Shown here: positions 1 to 5,829 of the stretch, piece after piece | How positions within the stretch are numbered: position 1 is the stretch's first letter | Layout: every line of letters starts with the position of its first letter | From: a bacterium | GTDB lineage: Bacteria > Planctomycetota > JACOTG01 > JAUIME01 | DNA: 7,617 nt | Direction of reading: 5' to 3' | Assembly: GCA_030433195.1 (NCBI GenBank) | Contig: JAUIME010000229.1 | Coordinates: 1 to 7,617 of the forward strand | Made by a program: the position numbers and the translations under genes | Notes under the pieces: generated by a model | Database searches by the model: none | Told to the model about the DNA's origin: nothing | The model's input: only the letters and a program-made list of their open reading frames with translations

Positions 1-248
1 GACAGGACGATCTGCTTGGGCGTCCGTGCGACACCGTTCACCTCGTAGAAATCGGACCCCACCGGCGTCGCCGCGAAGTCGACCTGCACCCCGCCCTCGA
101 ACTCGAGCGAGAACCGCTTCGTACCGCCGCCGCCGGCCGAGGTGGGCCGCTCCGATCCGAGCGCGAGCACGAACGCACCCGCACAGGACAACAGCACGAA
201 GAAGGCGAGATTCCCTCGACCGCGATGGGCCGCTGCACGTTCCGACAT
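1..248 (-). CDS. Partial exported or membrane-anchored protein of unknown function (N-terminal 82 residues)
   Basis: The frame is open from an ATG at 248-246 to the left edge, so the stop codon lies outside the window. The visible 82 residues begin with a basic stretch (R4, H8, R9, R11), then a hydrophobic run at about residues 14-31. This looks like a signal peptide or a single membrane anchor, so the rest is probably outside the cytoplasm. Cys22 follows Leu-Leu-Ser, but the hydrophobic run continues past it, which argues against a lipoprotein site. A short Gly-rich linker (about residues 38-42) follows, then a beta-like segment containing Phe-Glu-Gly-Gly-Val and a Gly-Ser-Asp-Phe-Tyr-Glu-Val-Asn stretch. 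I do not recognise a family. The start is supported by an AGGAG sequence nine bases upstream. It is transcribed divergently from the antitoxin gene. I am sure it is a gene and ignorant of its function. Confidence 0.72.
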   Translation of the reverse strand, partial: MSERAAAHRGRGNLAFFVLLSCAGAFVLALGSERPTSAGGGGTKRFSLEFEGGVQVDFAATPVGSDFYEVNGVARTPKQIVL

Positions 249-257
249 GATGACGAT

Positions 258-262
258 CTCCT
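258..262 (-). promoter_or_regulatory. Shine-Dalgarno site of the partial exported-protein gene
   Basis: On the minus strand this reads AGGAG inside GAGAGGAGATCG, with nine bases between it and the ATG at 248-246. It is the main support for this start, because the gene has no stop inside the window. Confidence 0.7.
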
Positions 263-419
263 CTCACTGGGTCCGCTCGATCCCGCCGCACGCGCGGCGC
301 GTGAGAGATGACGCGACGTTTCCGCCTCGCCCCAGTCAGAAAAACCGTGACCTTCGTCGCCCGCGAAAAAAGGATGGACCCGCCGCTCTCCCCTCAGTGA
401 ACCGCCGGATGAAAACCAC

Positions 420-447
420 TTGCGAACCGCGCGGCCGGGGGTATCAT
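420..447 (+). promoter_or_regulatory. Candidate sigma-70-like promoter of the antitoxin gene
   Basis: TTGCGA at 420-425 (4 of 6 matches to the -35 consensus) and TATCAT at 442-447 (5 of 6 to the -10 consensus) are separated by 16 bases. Initiation would fall near 453-456, giving a leader of about 30 bases before the ATG at 486. The position directly upstream of a plus-strand gene, and the lower local GC, make this more credible than a chance match. It has not been tested. Confidence 0.4.
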
Positions 448-450
448 GCA

Positions 451-479
451 ATCCACTGCTAATTCACTACGAATTGGAT
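451..479 (+). repeat. Interrupted inverted repeat in the antitoxin leader, possible operator
   Basis: AATTC (461-465) and GAATT (471-475) form a perfect inverted repeat around a five-base centre. An outer pair, ATCC (451-454) and GGAT (476-479), is also complementary but asymmetrically spaced. It lies between the candidate -10 box and the antitoxin start. Phd/YefM antitoxins commonly bind palindromes overlapping their own promoter, so this could be the autoregulatory operator. The arms are short, so chance occurrence cannot be excluded. Confidence 0.3.
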
Positions 480-485
480 GATCCC

Positions 486-782
486 ATGATCCGGCCAACC
501 GATGTTCACTCCCTGACCGATTTCCAGCGTCGTACCAAGGAGCACCTCCGCCGACTCAAAGAAACGGGGAGGCCGGAAGTCCTGACCGTCAACGGCAGCG
601 CCGAGATCGTAGTCCAGGATGCACGCGCCTATCAGGAGCTGATCGAAAAGCTGCAACTCTCGCCCGCTCGCGCCGCAATAGCCAAGGGAATCGAGCAGAT
701 GGAACGCGGTGAAGGAAGGGACGCCATGCAGGCGCTCGAAGAGCTACGACGCGAGTTGAACCTCCCGCCACGCGGAAGTTGA
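486..782 (+). CDS. Type II antitoxin, Phd/YefM family
   Basis: This 98-residue protein matches the Phd/YefM pattern. An N-terminal DNA-binding fold (about residues 5-55) carries Ser-Leu-Thr-Asp-Phe, then a helix ending in Glu-Thr-Gly-Arg-Pro, then a strand reading Leu-Thr-Val-Asn-Gly, then Val-Val-Gln-Asp-Ala. A charged helical tail (about 60-92) would be the toxin-neutralising part. Antitoxins of this family bind the partner toxin and repress their own operon. I chose the ATG at 486 because the family homology begins there; an in-frame ATG at 420 would add 22 residues that do not look conserved and would lie over the candidate promoter. A weak GGA lies seven bases upstream. The stop overlaps the TTG start of the toxin remnant by four bases (TTGA), as in a coupled toxin-antitoxin pair. 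The toxin looks broken, so this is probably an orphan antitoxin. Confidence 0.85.
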   Translation: MIRPTDVHSLTDFQRRTKEHLRRLKETGRPEVLTVNGSAEIVVQDARAYQELIEKLQLSPARAAIAKGIEQMERGEGRDAMQALEELRRELNLPPRGS

Positions 783-960
783 CGTACCGAGTTGTCGCCA
801 CAACTCAGGCGATTGACGACCAAAGAGCGATTGGAGCGAGGATCGCAGAACACTCCCCGGTCGAGGCCGAACGCTGGATTGATCAACTCGCGGGTGTCAT
901 CGACGTTTTTCCGCGATGACGAGGCGCCTCGAGTTCGAAGTCGGACCCGGAAGCGTCTAG
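779..960 (+). pseudogene. Truncated ParE/RelE-like toxin remnant
   Basis: From a TTG at 779 that overlaps the antitoxin stop, the frame runs 46 codons and ends at TGA 917-919. The peptide starts Met-Thr-Tyr-Arg-Val and contains Ile-Ala-Glu-His-Ser-Pro, Ala-Glu-Arg-Trp-Ile-Asp and a terminal Phe-Pro-Arg. These match the N-terminal half of ParE/RelE toxins partnered with this type of antitoxin, which are usually around 90-105 residues. The family's middle and C-terminal strands are missing. Just after the stop, another frame (about 916-957) reads Arg-Arg-Leu-Glu-Phe-Glu-Val, which resembles the Phe-Glu-Val-Arg strand of intact toxins, before stopping at 958-960. That suggests a frameshift plus loss of sequence. 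With the C-terminal part absent, toxin activity is unlikely. The remnant abuts the end of the convergent DUF1499 gene. Confidence 0.6.
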
Positions 961-1364
961 CTACGCGAACTCCCGAACCGCCGGCCGAGCTCTTTCATGC
1001 GGCGTCGATTCGCTCCGAGATCCCAGTAGCCGACGCGTGAGGCCGAGCGGAAGTGGACGAGGCCGCGGCCTTCGTCGTCGGTAAGAACCAGGACGAACTC
1101 GACGTCGTCGGTGAAACCGAAGAGCCGCGAGCGGAACGTGCAGCGAAGCGCGTCGGAATCGAGTGCGACGATCTCGACGCGAGGGAGCGCACCGAGGATC
1201 GCGAGCAGGCGCTCTCGCGCGGCGTCGACGCCACCCTCGAACGGCCAGGGGTCCATGCGGCGTGAGGGATCTTCGGCCGTTGTCGAAACGCAGTTCGGGG
1301 AGCTCGGGCACGGCGCTAGACGCGCCGCGGCATCGCGCGTCGCGTCGGCGGGGCCGCCCGTCAG
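957..1364 (-). CDS. DUF1499 family protein with probable CTG start
   Basis: The product has the hallmark order of DUF1499: Pro-Cys-Pro-Ser-Ser-Pro-Asn-Cys-Val-Ser near the N-terminus (residues 18-27), a mid-protein Phe-Thr-Asp-Asp-Val-Glu-Phe (84-90), and His-Phe-Arg-Ser-Ala-Ser-Arg-Val-Gly-Tyr followed by Asp-Leu-Gly-Ala-Asn-Arg (104-120). The biochemical function of the family is not established. No ATG, GTG or TTG precedes the conserved Cys motif in this frame until a GTG at 1517-1515, deep in the upstream gene. A CTG at 1364-1362 overlaps that gene's TGA stop (CTGA) and has GGAG seven bases upstream, giving 135 residues, close to the family's usual size. The internal ATG at 1258 would delete the Cys motif. 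Alternatives are a sequencing error or a decayed start. The gene is co-directional with, and probably coupled to, the membrane protein gene. Confidence 0.78.
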   Translation of the reverse strand: MTGGPADATRDAAARLAPCPSSPNCVSTTAEDPSRRMDPWPFEGGVDAARERLLAILGALPRVEIVALDSDALRCTFRSRLFGFTDDVEFVLVLTDDEGRGLVHFRSASRVGYWDLGANRRRMKELGRRFGSSRS

Positions 1365-1942
1365 CGCCCCGCTCCGGGCTTTCCCGGGTTTTCGGTGGCG
1401 GCGGAGGCCGGCGCGGCGGCGTGGGCCGCCGGTTTCTTCGGAGCCGGCATCGGGCGATAGAGCATGACCATCGCGGCGCCGATCGCCGCGAGCACGATCC
1501 CCGCCGGGAACTGCCACTTGATCGCCGACAATCCTCCCGCCGGTGGATGCAGTGCCGTCGCGGTGACCGCGTTCACGATCGGGGCTCCGGCGAATACGAT
1601 CGACATGACGACGGGGGGCGTTCCCTTGGCCCCGAAGGCGAGCAAGACACCGAACGCTCCGATGGCGCCGACGAAACCCGCGATCAGCGACCACGCCACC
1701 CCCTTGGCGGGCATGTTCCAACCCGCGCCCTTCACCAGCAGGATCGCGAGCGGCGCCAAGACCGCGACCAGGAAGTACGACATGCCGACGAAGAAGAACG
1801 CCTTCCATCGCCCGTTGACGGGATCGGCCATCGCGACCTGCCCCGTGTGCAAACACACGCCGTACAAGCCCCAGCTCACGACCGTCATCAATGCGAAGTA
1901 CAGCCACGTGAAGCCGGGCTGCCCCGTCTGTGCCAACGCCAT
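1361..1942 (-). CDS. Five-helix integral membrane protein, DMT/EamA-like half transporter
   Basis: The 193-residue product has five hydrophobic segments at about residues 11-29, 48-70, 82-104, 108-130 and 144-162, and ends in an Ala/Pro-rich, Lys-containing tail that is probably cytoplasmic. The pattern of small residues in helices 3-5, and a size about half that of ten-helix exporters, recall the drug/metabolite transporter superfamily. I cannot name a substrate, and a plain hypothetical membrane protein is an equally safe label. The first helix is followed by Leu-His-Thr-Gly-Gln and the loop contains Asp-Pro-Val-Asn-Gly-Arg; these polar patches look conserved rather than random. The ATG at 1942 is preceded at eight bases by GGAAGG (1956-1951). 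Its stop overlaps the CTG of the DUF1499 gene. An 80-base gap separates it from the biosynthetic run upstream, so it may be a read-through extension or have its own promoter. Confidence 0.8.
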   Translation of the reverse strand: MALAQTGQPGFTWLYFALMTVVSWGLYGVCLHTGQVAMADPVNGRWKAFFFVGMSYFLVAVLAPLAILLVKGAGWNMPAKGVAWSLIAGFVGAIGAFGVLLAFGAKGTPPVVMSIVFAGAPIVNAVTATALHPPAGGLSAIKWQFPAGIVLAAIGAAMVMLYRPMPAPKKPAAHAAAPASAATENPGKPGAGR

Positions 1943-1958
1943 GCCCTACCCCTTCCCT

Positions 1959-1987
1959 GGTTCGATTGGTTCGTTTCGGTTCGGTTG
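1959..1987. repeat. Degenerate GGTTC pentamer cluster
   Basis: GGTTC occurs at 1959-1963, 1968-1972 and 1978-1982, with the variants GTTTC at 1973-1977 and GGTTG at 1983-1987. It fills much of the gap between the flavoprotein gene and the membrane protein gene, just upstream of the latter's ribosome binding site. No known function is apparent. Confidence 0.35.
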
Positions 1988-1999
1988 GTGTCGCCGCTC

Positions 2000-2013
2000 G
2001 GCGCCGGTGCGCC
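2000..2013 (-). other. Short GC hairpin after the flavoprotein gene
   Basis: GGCGC (2000-2004) and GCGCC (2009-2013) pair around a four-base loop, 10 bases beyond the flavoprotein stop on the minus strand. No T-run follows, so it does not meet the usual pattern of an intrinsic terminator. It might slow transcription or be chance in GC-rich DNA. Confidence 0.2.
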
Positions 2014-2022
2014 CGGTGACGT

Positions 2023-3273
2023 TCAGCTCGCGCAGCGCGCGGCGTAGCGATCGACGGCCGCGAACAGCTCGTCGTAGTCGCGCGTCAGGTTGCCGATGAG
2101 ACAATCCGTGACGTCGCTCTGCAAGTGCGGGTACCGTTCGAGGAAGCCACGCATGCTGAACGATTCGTCGTAGAACGCGTAGACGAGACGTCGCATCGCG
2201 CCCGTCGCGTCGGCAACTTGCTTGCGGTACTCGTCGAACCGCGACGCCGACACGTCCCCCGCGACGAGTGCTTCGTGCACCGCGTCGGCGCAGAGCTCGC
2301 CGCCCTTGAAGGCGAGCAGCACGCCCGACGAGAAGATCGGGTCGAGAAAACCGTTCGCGTCGCCGGCGAGGACGAGACCTTCGTGCGCACTGCGCTTCGA
2401 CACGTACGACCACTCGCTCGTGATGTAGAACGGCCCCTCGTCGACGCCGGGCGCATTGATGCGCGTGCCCGGCGCGAGGTGCTCCTTGATCCACGCGTTC
2501 TTCTCGACCTCGCGGTCGAAGATCGTCTCGGGGTCGCGCGTCTCGCGGAACAGGTAGTCGGCCTCGGCCACGGCGCCCACGCTCACGACGTCGTTGGCGA
2601 GCGGGATGTACCAGAACCAGCCACCTTCGGGAAGAAACCCGACCGTCGTCGCCCCTTCGTCGCGACCCTCGTCGCGTTTGGCGCCTTTGTAGTACGTCCA
2701 GATCGCGATCTTCTTGAGCTTGTCGTCGGGCATACGCCACCGATTGCGGCTGAGTCCGAGACCGTTGCGTCCACTCGCGTCGATCGTGATCGGCGCGTGA
2801 TAGTCGCGCGATTCGCCGTCGGGGCCGAGCGCCTGCACGCCGACGAAGCGCCCGTCTTCGTCGCGCAGGAAGTCCTGCACGCGCGTCTCTTCGAGCACGT
2901 CGACTCCGTTGTCGCGCGCGTTGTCGAGCAGCATCTGGTCGAACTCGCTGCGTAGCACCTGCCACGTCGACGACGCGGGGTGATCGAAGTGATCCTCGAA
3001 GTAGAACGGCTGCGAGACCGACCCGTTCGTGCTCACGAATTGCACGCTGTACTTCTTCGTGAAATGCGACTGCCGCATCTTCTCGACCATCCCGAGGCGC
3101 TCGAGCGTGAAGTAGCAGTACGGGATCAGCGACTCGCCGATCGAGAAGCGCGGAAACTTCGCCTTCTCGAACAACAGCACGCGGTGACAGTGCTTGGCGA
3201 GGAGCGTCGCGACGGTCGAACCCGCGGGTCCGCCGCCGATGACGATCGCTTCGTGTCGGCCTTCGTGTTGCAT
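2023..3273 (-). CDS. FAD-dependent halogenase-like oxidoreductase
   Basis: This 416-residue flavoprotein has the FAD-binding Gly-x-Gly-x-x-Gly at residues 13-18 and a second FAD motif around Asp165-Gly168. It also carries the signatures of flavin-dependent halogenases: Trp-Phe-Trp-Tyr-Ile-Pro (WxWxIP, 219-224), Phe-Leu-Asp-Pro-Ile-Phe-Ser-Ser-Gly (Fx.Px.Sx.G, 309-317), and Lys74 in a Lys-x-x-x-x-Phe context matching the position of the active-site lysine in phenol/pyrrole-type enzymes. Such enzymes use FADH2, oxygen and halide to halogenate an aromatic or carrier-bound substrate. The length is shorter than tryptophan halogenases (about 530) and nearer the carrier-protein-type and geranylgeranyl-reductase-like members, so a non-halogenating oxygenase or reductase remains possible. 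The ATG at 3273 sits one base after the radical SAM stop and begins directly at the FAD strand; longer in-frame starts lie inside that upstream gene. The protein is soluble, with no signal peptide. Confidence 0.82.
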   Translation of the reverse strand: MQHEGRHEAIVIGGGPAGSTVATLLAKHCHRVLLFEKAKFPRFSIGESLIPYCYFTLERLGMVEKMRQSHFTKKYSVQFVSTNGSVSQPFYFEDHFDHPASSTWQVLRSEFDQMLLDNARDNGVDVLEETRVQDFLRDEDGRFVGVQALGPDGESRDYHAPITIDASGRNGLGLSRNRWRMPDDKLKKIAIWTYYKGAKRDEGRDEGATTVGFLPEGGWFWYIPLANDVVSVGAVAEADYLFRETRDPETIFDREVEKNAWIKEHLAPGTRINAPGVDEGPFYITSEWSYVSKRSAHEGLVLAGDANGFLDPIFSSGVLLAFKGGELCADAVHEALVAGDVSASRFDEYRKQVADATGAMRRLVYAFYDESFSMRGFLERYPHLQSDVTDCLIGNLTRDYDELFAAVDRYAARCAS

Positions 3274-3274
3274 G

Positions 3275-4591
3275 TCAGGTGTACCTCGCGTCTCGATGTT
3301 CCGGACGGAAGAAGTCGTGCATGAGCCGATCGACCTGCAGCAGGCCGTCGCGCGTGAGCGCTCGCCGTGAGCCGTCCTCGATGAGGTAGCCGTTTTCGCG
3401 CAGCCCGGCGAGCGGCTCCGCGAAACGCTCGTCGACGTCGACGCCGAAGCGCTCGCGGAACGCATCGACGTCGATCGCTCCGAGCTTGAACTGCAAGACT
3501 AGCTCGCGCACCAGGCTCTCGTCAGACGAGGGCGTCAACGCGCGGTGGATCGGCAACTCACCGCGCTCGATTCGGCCGACGTAGTCGTCCCAGTCGTGCT
3601 CGTTCTGGTAGTGCACGCCGTTCAGATGCCCGAATGACGCGACCCCGAGGCTCACGAGATCCGCCCCGGAAAACAGCATCTCGCGGTAGCGGAACTTCGT
3701 GGCGGACGAGTCACGCACCGCGGTGCAGGTGCTGTTGACGCTGTATCCCGCCGACTCGAGGCGCTCGAACGCCTCGGCCACCCAGCGACGCTTCGTGTGC
3801 CAATCGGCGACCGGCGCCACGCTCTCGCCGCGCGCCTTCATGTCCTTGTAGATCGTCGTGTTGAACGGGATTTCCATCTGATAGATCGTGATGCTGTCGG
3901 GCGCGAGCGCGAGAGTCTTCTCGACGGCGTCGTGCCAGGTGTCGTCGGTCTCGCCCATCATGCCGGCGATGAGGTCGATGTTGATCTGCGGGAAGCCGAC
4001 GCGCCGCGCCGCCTCGTACGCCACGTCGATCTCGGGCGCGCCGTGCGCACGGCCGTTCCACTCGAGGATCTTCGGGTCGAAGTGTTCGACGCCGAGGCTG
4101 AGCCGCGTGACGCCCATCTCGCGCAAGAACTCGATCTTCGGCTCGGTGAGCGTGCCCGGCTCGCACTCGAACGTGACCTCTTCGGCCTCGTCCCACGGCA
4201 TCGCCTCCTTCATCGCGTTCGACAGCTCGGTCAGCTGACGCACGGAAAGGAACGACGGAGTGCCGCCGCCAAAGTACACGACGGTCGGCTTGCGACCGCC
4301 CACGAACGGCTTCTCGGCGTAGGTGCGCAGCTCTTTCAACGCGGCGTCGAGATACACCTGGATGTCGCTCGAGTTCTTGTTCGTGTAGATCCGGAAGTAG
4401 CAGAAGTGACACCGCTTCCTGCAGAACGGAACGTGCAGGTAGACGCCGAGCGGCACGCCGGGGCGCGGCTCGCGCTCGATCGCCGCGAGGGCTTCGGGCA
4501 CGTTCTCGGGAGTCCAGAACGAGAACGGCGGATAGTTCGCGATGAAGTAGTTGCCCGCCGAGGTCTTCTCGCGGACGGAGTCGGCACTCAT
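3275..4591 (-). CDS. HemN-like radical SAM protein, probably not a haem-pathway enzyme
   Basis: This 438-residue protein shows the [4Fe-4S] motif Cys57-x3-Cys61-x2-Cys64, preceded by Tyr-Leu-His-Val-Pro-Phe. It has the SAM-binding Gly-Gly-Gly-Thr-Pro at 108-112, a Glu142 strand, Arg-Leu-Ser-Leu-Gly-Val-Glu (163-169), Arg181, and Asn-Ile-Asp-Leu-Ile-Ala-Gly (204-210). A C-terminal winged-helix-like HemN_C domain occupies about residues 355-430. Coproporphyrinogen III dehydrogenase (HemN) has a fourth cysteine two residues after the third; here it is Phe66. The Gln that follows Leu-Gly-Val in HemN/HemW is Glu169. These differences, and the biosynthetic neighbours, favour a specialised role such as radical C-H functionalisation, methylation or cyclisation, as for other HemN-like tailoring enzymes. 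The substrate is unknown. The ATG at 4591 overlaps the alcohol dehydrogenase stop (ATGA) and has AAGGA twelve bases upstream. Confidence 0.88.
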   Translation of the reverse strand: MSADSVREKTSAGNYFIANYPPFSFWTPENVPEALAAIEREPRPGVPLGVYLHVPFCRKRCHFCYFRIYTNKNSSDIQVYLDAALKELRTYAEKPFVGGRKPTVVYFGGGTPSFLSVRQLTELSNAMKEAMPWDEAEEVTFECEPGTLTEPKIEFLREMGVTRLSLGVEHFDPKILEWNGRAHGAPEIDVAYEAARRVGFPQINIDLIAGMMGETDDTWHDAVEKTLALAPDSITIYQMEIPFNTTIYKDMKARGESVAPVADWHTKRRWVAEAFERLESAGYSVNSTCTAVRDSSATKFRYREMLFSGADLVSLGVASFGHLNGVHYQNEHDWDDYVGRIERGELPIHRALTPSSDESLVRELVLQFKLGAIDVDAFRERFGVDVDERFAEPLAGLRENGYLIEDGSRRALTRDGLLQVDRLMHDFFRPEHRDARYT

Positions 4592-5829
4592 GAAGCGAGG
4601 CGTTCCTTTCTCGGCCACGTGGATGCATAAAGCGCTTCGAAGTCGCTGATGCTCACGGGGCGCGGGTTGTGTCCCCCCGTCCACTGTTCGGCCGCGTCGC
4701 GCGCGAGCCTCGCGGCGTCGTCGCGCGGCACACCGAGATCTTCGAGGCTCGTCGCGAGACCCGCGGCCGCGAGCAAGTCTTCGAGGTAGCGCGCGAGGCG
4801 TTCGCCCGCGCTCGTGGCGGCGTCGCCACTCGTGTCACGCGTGCGTCCGCCGACGGGAATCGAGTCGAGCTTCGCGGCGATCACGAGGTCTTCGTAGATC
4901 GCTTCGATGACAGGGTCGGCCGCGTTCATGCGCACGACCCCCGGCAGCATCACGCCGACGGCCTGGCCGTGCGCGACGTCGTGGACCGCCGTGAGCGGGT
5001 TCGCCGAGGCGTGAGCCGCCCCGAGCATCGACAGTTCGATCGCCGAGCCCGCGAACGCGGATCCGAGCAGCGCGTCGCCGCGAACCATGAGATCGTCGGG
5101 CGACTCGAGCGTTCGCGGGATCGCGGGCGCGAGCCGCCGGAACGCTTCGCGCGCGAGCATCGACGACGCCGCGTGGCGCGTGCGCGTGACCGCCGATTCG
5201 ACCGCATGCGAGATCGCGTCGACGCCCGTCAGCGCCGTGACGCGACGCGGCATCGAGCGCGACAGCTCGGGGTCGAGCACGGCGAGGACCGGCGCGGCGC
5301 TCGGGTCGCCGCACGCCATCTTGACGTGCGTCTCGTCGTCGGAGATGAGCGCGTACGACTGGCACTCGCTTCCCGTGCCCGCGGTGGTCGGGATCGCGAT
5401 GTTGGGGAGCAGCGGACGCTTTACCTTCGCGTAGCCGCGATAGTCGGGCATCGCGCCGCCGTTGGTCACGAGGAAGCTCGCCGCCTTGGCCGTATCGAGC
5501 GAGCTGCCGCCGCCGACCCCGACGAACGCGTCGGCGCCGATCTTGCGCGCCACCGCCGCACACGCCTCGGCATCCGACGACGTGGGGTTCTCGTGCACGT
5601 CCTCGTACACCGCCACCGGCATGCCCGACGCTTCGAAGGCCGCGCGCACGCGTGCGGCGTGACCCGCGGCGGCGACCCCCGCATCGGTCACGATCAACGC
5701 GTTCTTGACGCCCACCTGCCGCGCGAGGTGCCCGACGTTCTCGATGCTGCCCGCGCCGTAGACGAGGCGCGTGCGCGCCTGCCAGTCGAACGGGATACCG
5801 GACGTGCGCTTCTTCGTTGCCGTGCTCAT
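4588..5829 (-). CDS. Iron-containing (type III) alcohol dehydrogenase
   Basis: This 413-residue protein fits the Fe-ADH family (FucO/YqhD/butanol dehydrogenase type, usually about 380-420). The N-terminal nucleotide-binding domain carries Gly-Val-Gly-Gly-Gly-Ser-Ser-Leu-Asp-Thr-Ala-Lys at 104-115 and Ile-Pro-Thr-Thr-Ala-Gly-Thr-Gly-Ser-Glu at 146-155. The metal site is complete: Asp204 and His208 in Gly-Val-Asp-Ala-Ile-Ser-His, His273, and His287 in Ala-His-Gly. The enzyme should interconvert an aldehyde and an alcohol with NAD(P)H in the cytoplasm. Placed directly after a LuxC-like reductase, it most likely reduces that enzyme's aldehyde product. The ATG at 5829 overlaps the reductase stop (ATGA), with GGAAGG nine bases upstream, implying translational coupling. 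The specific substrate cannot be read from sequence. Confidence 0.92.
   Translation of the reverse strand: MSTATKKRTSGIPFDWQARTRLVYGAGSIENVGHLARQVGVKNALIVTDAGVAAAGHAARVRAAFEASGMPVAVYEDVHENPTSSDAEACAAVARKIGADAFVGVGGGSSLDTAKAASFLVTNGGAMPDYRGYAKVKRPLLPNIAIPTTAGTGSECQSYALISDDETHVKMACGDPSAAPVLAVLDPELSRSMPRRVTALTGVDAISHAVESAVTRTRHAASSMLAREAFRRLAPAIPRTLESPDDLMVRGDALLGSAFAGSAIELSMLGAAHASANPLTAVHDVAHGQAVGVMLPGVVRMNAADPVIEAIYEDLVIAAKLDSIPVGGRTRDTSGDAATSAGERLARYLEDLLAAAGLATSLEDLGVPRDDAARLARDAAEQWTGGHNPRPVSISDFEALYASTWPRKERLAS

Noticed and set aside
142..462. 106-codon plus-strand frame across the exported-protein gene and intergenic region
   Set aside because: No ribosome binding site, no family resemblance, and it runs antisense to a gene with a strong start.
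2000..2013. Intrinsic terminator after the flavoprotein gene
   Set aside because: The stem is only five base pairs and no T-run follows on the minus strand, so it was kept only as a low-confidence hairpin.
3275..4591. Haem biosynthesis hemN/hemW gene
   Set aside because: The fourth cysteine of HemN is missing, the conserved Gln is Glu, and the gene sits inside an acyl-reduction operon rather than near haem or housekeeping genes.
4592..4684. Upstream in-frame ATG for the radical SAM gene at 4684
   Set aside because: It lies inside the alcohol dehydrogenase coding region; the ATGA overlap at 4591 matches the coupling of the other genes in the run.
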